A DNA stretch of 64,000 nucleotides from Perognathus longimembris pacificus (GCF_023159225.1 NC_063174.1:38847691-38911690); one strand, 5' to 3'. Counted from the stretch's first letter, positions 10,913 to 22,070 are shown. Made by a program: numbers and translations. Notes: generated by a model not told the origin, from the letters alone.

Positions 10913-12047
10913 AGAACCCCTATCCTGGTGGAACTTGGTAAAATTCTTGGAAGAGGGGAGTGAGAAGAACAAATTAAATATTAGAAATTAACTATATATC
11001 CTTAGTAAAATTGAAGGCTATTTTGACTAGGAAAATAGAAGTTTTAAAAGACAACTGCTAAGTTTAGTAGTTATCTAGTGCTAACCAAAGAAAGAATGGA
11101 AAGAGCCTTTGTTTTATGATTTCCTTATGTCAGTTTGATATAAATAACTATTTTTCACTGCCTTTCTTTCCCCGAGGACATCTCATTTAATAGCATTGTG
11201 GCTGACATAAGCTTTATTAATCTAGTGCAGAGGATTACATCCAGAGAATGACTTAGGTGGATTAAGTTAAAAAAGAACTTAGTGCTTTTTTCATGGGTAT
11301 GATTTAGGGTCTTGGTGTTTTTAGCATCTTACACTTTCCAAATGATCTTAGGGAGAGAAGATTCCTTTTGTTTTTGGTTCAGAACTTATTATGGCTTCTT
11401 CTCTCCATCATCCCCCTCCCCCCACTCTCCCACCCTGTGCTTCACACAGTTGTTAATTTGAACGTTTTAAACTTCTAAAAGCAAATAGGACCTTGAGGAA
11501 TTGAAGAATGGTATTAGCATCCTGTGCAGATGATGTTTGTGCCTGGATGCTCATGTTTACACATATTTTCTTTGTGAATATACAGACTCCAGCTAACACA
11601 GACAATGTGTGTGGTATTCCACCCTTTTATGAAAAATTTTAGCTGTCAGCTGAGCACAGATAAGATTCTTTTGTGATGCTCACACAACAAAATGACTTTA
11701 GTTGTAGGCCAAGGACATCACTTAAAAGTGATTAAAACTTGAGAGCTAATAGACTTTAATTAATTCATTTTTACCATAATTGAAGTATTTGTTTTAGATA
11801 ATAGCTTATACTTATCACACAGACAAGTGAAAAACATTTTAGTCTTCATATTAGTAATAGTTTATGATAAGTAGAAACATTTGTATGTGAAACTGGTAAT
11901 GAGGAACATGCTCTGTATCTTACTATGAAATTTCAGGTTAAGTATCTTCTAATTTTCCTTTCATTTACAGTGTTGTGTACATAACATTGTAATTCTCATT
12001 ATGAAAAGTTAGGAAACCTCTATTGAAATCAAGGCAGTTAGCATAGG
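10913..12047. other. Unique noncoding sequence
   Basis: AT-rich, with no repeat or exon recognised. The minus-strand frame at 11965-12201 overlaps an ID-like SINE and is chance. Confidence 0.45.
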
Positions 12048-12135
12048 AATTGGAGGCATGGCTCAGTTGGTAGATCCCTAGCCAATGAGTGAAAGCATCA
12101 TGTACCAAGCTCAAGTCCAGGTGTCTGACCAAAAC
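12048..12135 (+). mobile_element. Degenerate ID-like SINE
   Basis: 'GGAGGCATGGCTCAGTTGGT' resembles the ID box A region, and 'AAGCTCAAGTCCAGGTG' lies where box B should be. The tail is A-rich. No clear duplication flanks it. Confidence 0.5.
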
Positions 12136-12329
12136 AAGAGAAAGGGTAGAATAATCATATTTTCCTAATAAACCTTTTAATAGCCAGGATGAACTTAACA
12201 TGCGAATTCTATTTCTGCAGCCTTATTCTTGCTTTTGTGAACTATTGACTATGGTCCTATTCCACCTAGTAGGCAATTCAAAATCCATATTATCACCAGT
12301 TTCTACACAAAAAAGTAGGTCTAGCTATG

Positions 12330-12660
12330 TCATGTTCCTGAAATCTTTTCCAGGGCTCTTCATATCCTGAAGGAGTAAGTCCAGGGTCACCCATGTGGAC
12401 TTCAAATCCTGTGGTAGCAACCTTGCCATTAGCTACCACTTCCTGCTTTTAACTTGGCTTCCAGTATCTCATCTCTGGGTACTTGTACGGTTCACTGCCT
12501 ATTTACCTTCTTGTTCTATAAGACTTTGCATAGCGAGTTTCTTCCTTTTGACACCAGGAATTGGGCTGTGTGCCCCACCTTATATTGTGTGTATGTACCT
12601 CTCTGCTCATCACTGTACTGAATTTGTGCCCTCAGATGAGGGAGCTGTGGATTCCTTGGC
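12330..12660 (+). repeat. Possible L2 fragment
   Basis: 'TGAAGGAGTAAGTCCAGGGT' and the later 'CTACCACTTCCTGC' and 'CTTTGCAT' blocks resemble L2 3' sequence in order, but divergence is high. An alternative is plain unique sequence. Confidence 0.3.
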
Positions 12661-12965
12661 AGCTGTGTACCTTAAGCCTTAGGCAGAAACTGATGCATAA
12701 AAGATGCAGTTCTCAGTGTGTCTCAGTCAAACTGAATGGAAGGTGACTGTGCCTCCTGTGGTGGTCACATCTCATTACTACAGCATTTCAGGGGCTTGAG
12801 AGGACTCTTATTCAGTAAGTTTTGCTTGACCTTTTGTTTAGTGATGCGTTTAGTTTTATTTTACTTTATCTTTGACACTCAAGTAATCTTTTAGTAATTA
12901 ACATCATAGTAATAGCTAAAATGTTTCCTTTTTGTCAATATTTTGTCTTTTTAAATATACAGTGT

Positions 12966-13172
12966 TGGCTGGGGATATAGCCTAGTGGCAAGAGTGCCTG
13001 CCTCGGATATACGAGGCCCTAGGTTCGATTCCCCAGCACCACATATACAGAAAACGGCCAGAAGCGGCGCTGTGGCTCAAGTGGCAGAGTGCTAGCCTTG
13101 AGCGGGAAGAAGCCAGGGACAGTGCTCAGGCCCTGAGTCCAAGGCCCAGGACTGGCCAAAAAAAAAAAAAAA
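12966..13172 (+). mobile_element. IDL-Geo SINE, young subfamily
   Basis: This is a complete dimer with an uninterrupted A tail, flanked by ATACAGTGT at 12957-12965 and 13173-13181. It shares diagnostic 'CCTGCCTCGGATA' and 'GAGCGGGAAGAAG' blocks with the copy at 23969. The two differ at about four positions over roughly 195 bases by my reading. Confidence 0.97.
12978..13032 (+). promoter_or_regulatory. Internal Pol III promoter boxes of IDL-Geo
   Basis: Box A reads TAGCCTAGTGG (12978-12988) and box B reads GGTTCGATTCC (13022-13032). Box B fits the tRNA consensus exactly, so the internal promoter of this copy looks intact. Whether it is transcribed cannot be seen. Confidence 0.75.
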
Positions 13173-13181
13173 ATACAGTGT

Positions 13182-13521
13182 CACTATTTTTTTTCTTCGG
13201 ATAATAACAGAAGGGGAATGATGGTACTATTTGTTCTTAAGAGTTTAGGAACTGAGGCTAGGCAGCAGTAAATTAGTTTGCCCACAGTTTGATCTATAGT
13301 TGGTAATTATTTTACTGAAGATGGAAATCCAAGGCCTGAGGCTGGCCATTGTGTACATTTCCAGCATAGCACTGTGCTTTAAAGAAAACTGATGTTTCTG
13401 TAATGAGGTGCCATATAGCAGGAATTCCAAAGCTCTTAGGCAGTAGTGACTGGACTGGAAAGTTTGGCAACAATATTTAGAATACAGAGAGGTAATCATT
13501 TTTTAGAGAAATGACCATACA
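13182..13521. other. Unique noncoding sequence
   Basis: No feature was recognised. The minus-strand frame 13245-13499 has no recognisable domain. Confidence 0.45.
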
Positions 13522-13798
13522 GGGCTGGGCATGGTGATTAAAGCCTATAATTTTAGTACCTGAGAGGCAGAGATCTGAGGATTATGGTTTGAGGCCAGCT
13601 TGGGTAACCAATGACATATGCTTATTATCCACACACAGGGAACATGGGGAAGCACAAGCAGGGGGATCACAGTCTAGGACAGCTCAAAAATAAGGAAACT
13701 AACATAAAAAATAACCCAGGAAAAGGAGCTGGAGACATGGCTCCAGTGGTAGAGCACTGAGGACCCAGTTCCCCATCCCCCCAAAATCCCCTTAAAAG
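13522..13798 (+). mobile_element. B1-ID dimeric SINE (old)
   Basis: A B1-like half (13522-13610: 'GGGCTGGGCATGGTG' ... 'GAGGCCAGCTTGGGTAACC') is followed by a degenerate middle and an ID-like half (13728-13798: 'GGAGACATGGCTCCAGTGGT' ... 'CCCAGTTCCCC'). The order matches the B1-dID type known from several rodent families. Similar dimers lie at 20575, 51291 and 54604. Confidence 0.65.
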
Positions 13799-15446
13799 TG
13801 AACACAGATGGAATTCTATCTAAGATGTCAATTTAGATTTTGTTCCTAACTTTAAGTGAAAATAGAGAAAGTGATTCTGATTTATTTTTCAGTCAATCAA
13901 TATCTCATTATGCTCAAAGTCCTCTCCTCTTACCCTGTCCCACCTCTGGGGAATTATGTTTGGCAAAATTACTGTCTATAATCCTTTAGGTTGTTGGCAG
14001 GTGAGAGATACATTAGCATTTCTTCAAAAATTAAGTACAATAACATATTTCACCTCTATCAGACAAGTTGATTTAAAGCAACTATACCTTTTAAGACTGA
14101 AATGACAGGGATATCAAGTAGAATAAAAAGTCACGGCAGCTATACTATCTTCTTTGGTGGTGGGTCCCTTAGATCATAGATTTCCATGTTAAACTCTTGC
14201 GGAACAGCTCATCTGGCTTGTAAAACTAGAAGAGTTTTTGTAATGTTTGTTGTGTTGTAGATGTTTAACCTGTCAGTTCTTACATTCTGGCTCTCCAGGG
14301 ATCCTTTCACTAAGTCCCCTATTGCTTTCCCTCAGTTGTTTCGAGAGCTAGTTCTTGAAATAGTCAAAATCCAGAGAATATTTAATGATCATAAAATGGA
14401 TGTATGACTTATGCAAAAAAGATAGTAAATTATGAAATGTTTTAATGTTCTGAATTGAAAACTGCCTTATGCTACATCTAACCCTCTGTACTTTAAATAT
14501 TCTCTAGCATCAGCAGTGAAGTTTGTGTGTGACTTGTGGGAATGGGTATCTGATTACACCAAGTATGATTTGCCCAAATGTCTTTTGAATCCATTTAGGG
14601 TGGTGGTTCTCCCAAATCCAGGGGAGCTAGAGCTGTCAGAACAGCTACTTTTGAGGCCTTTGTCTTCCAAACCACAGGGCAGGATTGGAACTCTAGCCTA
14701 GATGTCTCATGAGTAGGGGAAGGAAAAGTAGGCAGAAGGAGCCCTTTGTGATCTCTTCATTTCTACTTAAAAATTTTGGCCACTACTGTCTTCAAGAGAG
14801 GCTCAAGTATGGTGTTTAAGTGGGCATGTTGCCAGCCCAAATAAGATCTTCTATTACTGGAGAAGAATGGAAATCAAATTTGAAAAGTTGAAACTCTGCC
14901 ATTGAATACAAAATTTATTTTGTAAGTCATGAATCTGTCTAACCATCCTTCCAAAAGTTAGAGGACTACTTTAAAGAAATTCATCTCTTGGCAGACTTAA
15001 TTTCCCAGTTTGTTTCACATATTCATAAAATTCTTAATGGACTTTTAAAATTCTCTAATAAATAATCCTTTAACCTCTGAGTATTGATGATCTAGACTTA
15101 AATTAGAGTAGGAAAGATATAATGTGCTATAGATTAAGAAATTCTTTCATGCAATTTCCAAAGGTACATGTTATAGACACATTTATGAAAAACCATCTGT
15201 GTTTCTCATGGAGCCATTCCACAGACATACCTCTTCAAAGCTCTACCACTTACTTGCTGAGATCTGCTCTGGTCAGCTGTGCTCCTTGATCTAGTGTCAT
15301 AGTCTTTCTTGCCTTTGTTTTGGTCTGGTAATATATCTGCATGAATTTATCACCCTGTCCACTACAACCTGGAGAAATTCCATTGGTCCTTCAGGTTTTA
15401 TATGCCTGACCACCCCATCGTCTCCTGACTGGCTTTGTGACTTGTT
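13799..15446. other. Unique noncoding sequence
   Basis: The 61-codon frame at 14516-14701 is unusually free of low-complexity sequence, but it has no domain I recognise and no convincing splice sites. No repeat was recognised. Confidence 0.4.
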
Positions 15447-15460
15447 TGGTACATGCTTTT

Positions 15461-15645
15461 TCTTTGCCAGTCCTAGGGCTTGGACTCAGGGCCTGAGCAG
15501 TGTCCCTGGCTTCTTTTTGCTCAAGGGTAGCACTCTACCACTTGAGCCACAGTGCTATTTTCTGTATATATAGTGCTGAGGAATCAAAGCCAGGGCTTCA
15601 TGCATGCTAGGCGAGCACTCTACCACTAAGCCACATTCTCAGCCC
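15461..15645 (-). mobile_element. IDL-Geo SINE with 14-bp target-site duplication
   Basis: A reverse-complement dimer between identical TGGTACATGCTTTT repeats (15447-15460 and 15646-15659). The ID half reads 'GCATGCTAGGCGAGCACTCT' on the plus strand, closer to ordinary ID than in other copies. Confidence 0.95.
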
Positions 15646-15752
15646 TGGTACATGCTTTTATGGAATGTTGTCTGGTGATGTCTTGGAGTAAATGACATAG
15701 TACTCCCGAAGGCCCTCCAAACCATACCTGTCTCTGCATAGAAAGCATGTTT

Positions 15753-16887
15753 GTTTGTTTTTTTAAATAATTACTTATTGTCAAAGTGATGTACAGAAGG
15801 GTTACAGTTTCATATGTTAGGCCATAGGTACATTTCTTGTATTATTTGTTACCTCCTCCCTCACTCCCCCCCTCCCCCCTCCACTTTTCCCTCTCCCCCT
15901 CATGAGTTGTTCAGTTGGTTTACACCAAATGGTTTTTTTTTTTACAAGTATTGCTTTGGAGTCATTTGTCTTTTTATCTGTTGTCTCTTGATTTTGATAT
16001 TCCCTTTCACTTCCCTAGTTCTAATACCAGTATATATTGTATCCAGGGTACTCAGATGAGATACATAGCGTGGGGACAACCACAGGAAGGGCATACAAGA
16101 GGATCCTCAACAAAAGAAAGCTACGGTTTCACATGGGATGTTCAAAGTCATTACAACAGTGATATAACACTTGTTTCCATAACATGGAGTTCATTTCACT
16201 TAGCATCATCTTCTGTGTTCATAAGGGCATATCTATTGGGCTCTTGTGATCCTCTGCTGTGACTAGCCTAAACCTGTGCTAATTATTCCCTATGAGGGAA
16301 ACCGTAGAGTCCATGTTTCTTTTGGGTCTGGCTCACTTCACTTAGTATAATTTTTTCAAAGTTCTTCCATTTCCTTACGATGGGGCAATGTCATTCTTTC
16401 TGATAGAGGCATAAAATTCTATTGTGTATATGTACCACATTTTCCTGATCCATTTGTCTACTGAGGGGCATCTGGGTTGGTTCCATATTTTAGCTGTGAC
16501 AAATTGTGCTGCGATGAACATTGTTGTGCTGGTGGCTTTAGTGTGTTCTCGTTTTTAGTCTTTTGGGTAGAAGCTCAAAAGTGGGGCTGCTGGATCATAG
16601 TGGAGCTCTATGTTTAGCCTTCTAAAGAATCTCCATACCTGTGCTTTCCAGAGTGGCTGAACCAGTTTACATTCCCACCAACAATGAAGTAGGGTTCCCT
16701 TTTGGCCACATCCTCTCCAACATTTCTTATTACTAGTTTTCTTGATAATGAGCATTCTTACTGGGGTGAGTTGGAATCTCAACATTGTTTTGATTTGCAT
16801 TTCTTTTATGGCCTGTGATCAGAGCACTTTTTCATATGTCTCTTGGCCACTCTCATTTCCTCATCAGAGAAGTCTCTTTATAAGTAT
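15753..16887 (-). mobile_element. 5'-truncated L1 with 11-bp target-site duplication
   Basis: This is an about 1.1-kb L1 3' end on the minus strand: a tail (T/G-rich on the plus strand at 15753-15767), a 3' UTR with a purine-rich tract (sense) at 15856-15905, then the C-terminal part of ORF2. The AAAGCATGTTT flanks at 15742-15752 and 16888-16898 are identical. The end of the 3' UTR ('TGTACATCACTTTGACAATA' in sense) recurs at 30772, 48291 and 62826, defining a local L1 family. Confidence 0.93.
16555..16800 (-). pseudogene. L1 ORF2 C-terminal remnant
   Basis: This 81-codon frame is the C-terminal region of the L1 ORF2 protein (endonuclease and reverse transcriptase of LINE-1). It starts in the middle of the protein, so the Met is not a true start. 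A Cys-rich segment fits C-X3-C-X7-H-X4-C (Cys27, Cys31, His39, Cys44 of this frame) and is followed by the 'KLVQPLW' stretch typical of the family. A stop falls right after 'YPKD', where a working ORF2 would continue. Frame scraps downstream, at lower coordinates, continue the ORF2 C-terminus but are broken. The endonuclease and RT domains are absent, so the copy is dead. Confidence 0.9.
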
Positions 16888-16934
16888 AAAGCATGTTTTG
16901 TGTATACATTTTTTCACATTGCATTTTAATTACA

Positions 16935-17065
16935 TCAGTGCTTTTCTTGGTGACAAATTCCTTAAGGACAATTGCTTTGTTTCTTAACATGATTTTTGGC
17001 ATCCCCGCACCATGTGCAGTGCATAGTGGGTGCTGAGTAAATGTATCTTGAATGAATGAGTAGAT
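16935..17065 (+). repeat. L2 3' end
   Basis: 'TTCCTTAAGGACAATTGCTT' is followed by 'CATAGTGGGTGCTGAGTAAA' and 'TTGAATGAATGAG'. This is the L2 3' terminus pattern of a cleaned-up 'CACATAGTAGGTGCTCAATA' block and a 'TTGAATGAATGA' end. Confidence 0.75.
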
Positions 17066-18318
17066 TTGAAGAGAAAGGAAGACTAGAGCTCTCTAGTGTT
17101 CACATTCATTCTATGGATGAATCCTGGAAACTTGAAACATTGAGGTATATAGACCCTTGTGATAAAGAGCCAGGCAGCTTATTAGGAAGCTACAGTGACC
17201 CACTGTGTTTTGATATTTTGGATGAGCATATGCTCATGTACATGCATAGCATGCTTCATAAGTGTAGAATTATCTGTCATTGGGAAGCTTAATTTAGCTT
17301 GGTACTCATTTGTTTCAAGTTGTTCTTTTAACAAACTTGGGTATCTGATGGTGCTGGCTTTTAGATCTGCAATATTAGTAAGAATAATCTTGGCTTTTTA
17401 AGTTTTTCCAGATTGGGAGGTGGAGATAGATACACACATCCCCACCCAGTCCTCAGTGTGTGTTTAAGTGATAGATGAAGGGTATGAACTAAGAATGAAC
17501 ACATGATTCTTCTGCTTTGTTTCTTCCTTAAGTACTGGATGTTCTCTTTATGGAAGGTAAGTGCTATTCTTTAAGTTCTGTTCTTTCAGAGTCTATGAAC
17601 TTGTTTATGTTCCTACATTTGAGGAAGCATATCATTGCTTACAACAGCAAGGCAAAACCAGTGTGAAGGAATTGTATAGCTCCATAGTGCCAGAATCTTT
17701 GACTGCTAATTCCCTGGGTATGACAACATAATACTGCTTAGACCTCCTCTGAGTTTGGGGATGCATTCTAAGGTGATTGCATAGTACAGACTGGCTACTA
17801 AAGCATCATTATTCATATTTTTAAAAGTAGAAAGAAGGAGAAAAAGGATGAAATTCTAAATAGTTAGCTCCTTTTATGAATCCCTTCTGTTGAAGTTTTT
17901 TTTTTTTGAGACACATATACTGTTTCTCATTGGCCAAATCTTTGTCATGTGGTCACTCACCTAACTGCAAGGTATGCTCTGAAAAAGTGTTAAAAAAGTT
18001 AAAGTTAAGTGTTTCTTTCTGTAGACAAATTGACGTTCATTTAGGAACTAGAGGAGAGTGGATATTGGCTGGAATAAGAACCTGAAACACACTGATCAGA
18101 AAGTATTGCTGCGTGGGAGAGGCATGAAGTCAAGGCTTCTGGAGCAGATACGAAGTTCACTTTTCATAGTCTGGTGTGTGACTATTAAACATTGACCTTT
18201 CAGATACCAAGGAAATGAAATATCTGAATTTCTTTTGTTCTCTGAAGCACAATGTTAGATCATCTTTAGGCATGTTGGAGTGGGTCAGAATGACAGACTA
18301 ACAAGAAAACAAACTTAT
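17066..18318. other. Unique noncoding sequence
   Basis: There are splice-like strings (acceptor ending 17532, donor GTAAGT at 17557, acceptor ending 17589), but they do not form a workable exon set. The frames at 17056-17292 and 17195-17401 have no recognisable domain. Confidence 0.4.
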
Positions 18319-18320
18319 TC

Positions 18321-18356
18321 TCTGTCTCTCTGTCTCTCTCTCTCTCACACACACAC
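18321..18356. repeat. TC/AC microsatellite
   Basis: TCTG/TC repeats pass into CA repeats just outside the tail end of the SINE at 18363. Confidence 0.9.
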
Positions 18357-18362
18357 GTCTAG

Positions 18363-18596
18363 GGTTTTATTTTTTGTCGGGTGTAGGACTTGAACTCAAG
18401 GCCTGGCACTGTCCCTGAACTCCTACTCAAGGCTAGACTCCATCACTCTGAGCCACAGTGCCACTTTTCACTTTCTGGTAGTTAATTGGAGATAAGCATC
18501 TCATGGACTTTCCTGCTTGGGCTGGCTTCGAACTGCCTCAGATCTCAGAATCCTGAGTAGCTAGGATTACAGGCATGAGCTACCAGTGCCTGACCT
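18363..18596 (-). mobile_element. Composite SINE (B1-like + Geo-like)
   Basis: A complete reverse-complement copy. In sense it reads a B1-like arm, a 'CTTATCTCCAATTAACTACC' type spacer, and a Geo-like arm whose box-B-like string AGTTCAAGTCC differs from the tRNA consensus at one position. Short GTCTAG repeats at 18357-18362 and 18597-18602 may be the target-site duplication. Confidence 0.85.
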
Positions 18597-18700
18597 GTCT
18601 AGTTTGTTTTTGTTTTTTCAGCTTTCACTTCTGACTTAGGTAAATGAGTTTTGCTGAATTACTGTTAATTTTTTTTAGTATAGAAATATATACTTGTGTG

Positions 18701-18701
<1 letters not shown>

Positions 18702-18743
<42 letters not shown>

Positions 18744-18747
18744 GCAC
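18702..18747. repeat. CA microsatellite
   Basis: About 19 CA units with CACG variants at the end, abutting the tail side of the next SINE. Confidence 0.95.
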
Positions 18748-18981
18748 TCCCCCCACCCCCAACCCTTCTGGTCCTAGGGCTTCAACTCTGGGCCTGGGTA
18801 CTGCCCTTGAGCTCCTTTTGTTCAAGGATAGCATTCTACCACTAGAGCCACACCAGTTCTAGTCTCTTCTGTGATTAATTGGAGATAAGAGTCTTAGAGA
18901 CTTTCCTGCTTGGGCTGGCTTCCTTGGATCTCAGCCTCTTGAGTAGCTTGGATAATGGGTGTGAGCCACTGGCATCCAGCC
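18748..18981 (-). mobile_element. Composite SINE (B1-like + Geo-like)
   Basis: Same family and orientation as the copy 150 bases upstream, with the tail side replaced by a C-rich stretch and CA repeats. It ends in the B1-like 5' arm ('GTGAGCCACTGGCATCCAGC' on the plus strand). Confidence 0.8.
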
Positions 18982-20574
18982 ATATTTCTGGGTTTATAAT
19001 TGTCTTTCCGGAAACATATTTTTTTCACCTTTGTCTTGATTCTTGATGGTGATTTTTATAATATTGCTATTAAAATTTAGAACATAACTTCCTAAATGGT
19101 ACAGTATGCTATTTATTATTGATCTTATACCACTGGATTACTTTTGCAAAATGTTTGTTTGAAAAACAAAAGCCACCTCTGTATATCACCTTTATAACAA
19201 CAACAACAAACAGCAAAAGCCAAATGAAGTTGGGTCATGCTTGTAATCTTGGGAGGTGGAAGGCATTTGGTTACATGGTCAGCTTGTGGTGCTGGTGGTG
19301 GTTGTGGTGCAGTTGGGGAAGTGCAAAAGTTTGCAGAGCCTTGAACTTTCCTCAAAATTGCAGATGATTAAAATGTCCAAAATTAGTAATCCATGCCATA
19401 ATTATTTAACAGATATAATGAAAAATGCATGGTTTTCTTTTGCTTTCTCAATTCTGAACACAGAGTTCAAAAGAAAATTCTTTCTTCATTGTCTGTGAAA
19501 CTATTTTGGTCAGAGTGGCCTTGTGAACTTGTACTCCCTGGAGAGCAGTGTGCTTATGAGGAAGCTCAAATAGGTTTTTGTTGGTATCTCCTTTGGAATG
19601 TATCCATGTGATGTGCACACCATTGAAAGAAAATATGCTCTATTACTTCATTCTGTTGTAATGAGCAATCGGAAATTGGGTTTCCCAAACCATTTTCCTG
19701 TGAAGAATGGCCGGCTTGTATCAGTTTTGTGAAGAAGAAATTCAAGGGCTCCTTGCGGAGAGATGGCTCTTCCTTGCCAGCTGCTGTGCTTCGCCTGGTC
19801 AAGGACACCAGTTGCTAAGAGAAAGCTTTGTCTGTTGTATATGAAATGAACTTTTTTTGGACCTTCTGTAAGCAACTTAAATTGCTTAAGTGTCCAACCG
19901 GACATTCCTCACCAAATGATCATTTAAATGCAGGTCGAATTTAGAACCCAACTTATATTTGTTTAAAAATAGACATTGACTTTAGAAAAATGGCTTTGGC
20001 ATATTGGTACTTGATGTATGCTAGGCTAGCTTATATAATTCACATAGCTCTCAGACTCTCAGAGGCAGTGCACACTTGAGGCCAAAGGCAGTGTACACTT
20101 GTAACTTGGGATTCAGTCATTAGGTCACGCATCAGTTGCTTCATCCATACTCATTTACTTCCAATAAATTTAGGGTGAGATAAGAACTTAATTGTTACAG
20201 CATAGAATCTGGTACCCAAATACTAATTTTATTGGATGTTTCTATTTTGGATAAGAAGGATTAGAGAACCCAGTAAGAAAATCTGACCAGCTAGTTTTAA
20301 GGTGATTAAGGTAATACAAACCATTGTATTAATATATTATTCAGTTTACTTATATGAGGCATGAATTTTCCTCAGGGGACAGCATATATGTCATTTTCCT
20401 TTAACCATGAGCAAATGAGATTAGTGATGGCTCTCCCCTGTATAGAAAGTCAGTTCCTTAAATAATGAATATAAGTTATCCAAGTATGGAGTGATTCTTT
20501 TCAGTATTCATCATACTTAAGCTTACTTTTCCTTCATCACACCTCTACTTCCTTTTCCTTAACTTCCCCTTTCC
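18982..20574. other. Mostly unique noncoding sequence
   Basis: A faint B1-like block lies at about 19225-19290 ('GGTCATGCTTGTAATCTTGG'). A near-exact 16-bp direct repeat (20063-20078 and 20086-20101) is present. The overlapping frames at 19119-19905 have no domain. Confidence 0.4.
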
Positions 20575-20795
20575 TGGCCCCACTTCTATTCATTCTCCTC
20601 CTCCTAGAGATTGAACCCCACCAGGCCTTTTGTGTGCTAGGCAAACTGCCTACCACTTGAGCCACATCCATTGCCCTTTTTGTTTTAGTTTGTTTTTCAA
20701 GTAGAGTCTTGTGCTTTGGTTGAGGCTGGCTTTGGACTGTGATTTCTGTACTGTCTTGCAAGCTGGACACAGGTGGGCACCACTATGTCTGGAGA
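20575..20795 (-). mobile_element. B1-ID dimeric SINE (old)
   Basis: On the plus strand an antisense ID-like half ('GCTAGGCAAACTGCCTACCA') precedes an antisense B1-like half ('GTAGAGTCTTGTGCTTTGGT' ... 'GGGCACCACTATGTCTGG'). This is the B1-then-ID order on the minus strand. Confidence 0.65.
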
Positions 20796-21625
20796 CTTTT
20801 TTTTTTAGTAGATGGTGTTCAGTAGAAAAGTTCATAGGAGGATAAGATTAGGACCAGGGAGAAGCTTACTGATGTCTTTATCAGAGAAATACATATTGAG
20901 CTTGAATTAATGGAGTTGACATTGTGCAGATTTTTTTTCTGGAACTAAAATGAAATTGTAAACTTAACATAAAAGTTCAATCATTATATCTTCATTGAAA
21001 AAACATCCCTGAGGGGTAATACTTCTTCATGATTCAAAAATGTAGAATAAGCATTTATTTTTGTGTAAAGGAAAAAAATCTGTATTTCTGGATTCCACTT
21101 TTCTTAGAGACTTAATGACTATTATTTTGACACATACCTTTGTACAGTGATTAGTGATTTTTTTGTTGAAGCAGATGCCTTTAGTGATGTCAGAGACTAA
21201 CATTCTGTCTTTTGATACTTTCAGGTACGGAATTATATATTATTTTGTGAATTCACTCTGCAATGTAAGCTTCTGTCACATAAGACCAGTATCTTTCCAA
21301 AAGAAAAGAGGTTTTAAACTATATTTTGTTTATATGAGGATAGGTAACCCATATCATAATAATTGATGTATTTCTGACAGAACACAACTATGAATATTTT
21401 TGTATTACATGAGTAATTATGGAGACATCTCAAGATTACCATACCAAGCTAGCTCAGATAGAAATGTATTCTACAGTGACATTGTTTAAAACATTTGTGG
21501 AAGCATTTATAATTACCTTCTTAACGACTGAGATAAAAGCAAAGTACTTGTGTGCAATAGTCATTTTTCACCATAATATAAAGGCTGAAGCTATAAAAAG
21601 TAGAATTTTCATACAAAGATGACCT
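20796..21625. other. Unique noncoding sequence
   Basis: AT-rich, with no repeat or exon recognised. Frames at 21154-21366 and 21419-21622 are compositionally AT-driven. Confidence 0.45.
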
Positions 21626-21800
21626 TGCTGGCTATCAGTGGCTCATGCTTATTAAACATACCTACTCAGGAGCCTGAGATCTGGGGATAACAGTTCAAAA
21701 TCAACCTAGACAGATAAATTTAGGGACATTATCCTTTCCCACGAACTAGCAAAAGAGTCAGAAATAGAGGCATCACCCAAATGATAGAGCCTTAAAGAAG
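21626..21800 (+). mobile_element. Composite SINE, degenerate
   Basis: The B1-like arm is clear ('AGTGGCTCATGCTT' ... 'CTACTCAGGAGCCTGAGATC'). The right arm is shortened ('AAATAGAGGCATCACCCAAA') and leads into an A/G tail that was then hit by the next SINE. Confidence 0.65.
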
Positions 21801-21807
21801 AAAAAAA

Positions 21808-22020
21808 GGCTGGGAATATGGCCTAGTAGCAAGAGTGCTTGCCTCATATACATGAAGCCCTGGGTTCAATTTCTAAGCAACACATTTATAGAAAAGACCA
21901 GAAGTGGCACTGTAGCTCAAGTGGCAGAGTGCTAGCCTTGAGCAAAAGACAATCCAGGGACAATGCTCAGGCCCTGAGTCCAAGGCCCAGGACTGGCCAA
22001 AAAAAAAAAAAAAAAAAAAA
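21808..22020 (+). mobile_element. IDL-Geo SINE inserted in a SINE tail
   Basis: A full dimer with a tail of over 20 A. It carries the 'TACATGAAGCCCTGGGTTCA' and 'AGCAAAAGACAATCCAGGGA' blocks of the older subfamily. It begins within the A/G tail of the composite SINE at 21626, so it is the younger of the two. Confidence 0.92.
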
Positions 22021-22070
22021 GGCAGAAGAAGGAAAAGGAGAAGGAGAAGGAGGAAGAGGAGGAGAAGGAA
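22021..22070. repeat. GAAGGA purine-rich simple repeat
   Basis: Fifty bases, almost all purine (GAAGGA/GGAGAA units), continuing directly from the A tail of the SINE. Confidence 0.9.

Noticed and set aside
12978..13032. A tRNA gene suggested by clear box A and box B.
   Set aside because: It is the ID-like half of a SINE. The acceptor stem and anticodon arm of a tRNA are not present and the sequence continues into the Geo half.
14516..14701. Open frame of 61 codons with ordinary-looking composition.
   Set aside because: No recognisable domain or partner exon. The length is within chance expectation.
17533..17720. Exon-like strings: a 24-nt interval with strong acceptor and GTAAGT donor, and 33 bases later another acceptor with a 43-codon open frame ending near a GTATGA donor.
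   Set aside because: The 33-base gap is too short for an intron, the two cannot both be used, and the peptides match nothing I know. Chance splice-like strings are expected in 64 kb.
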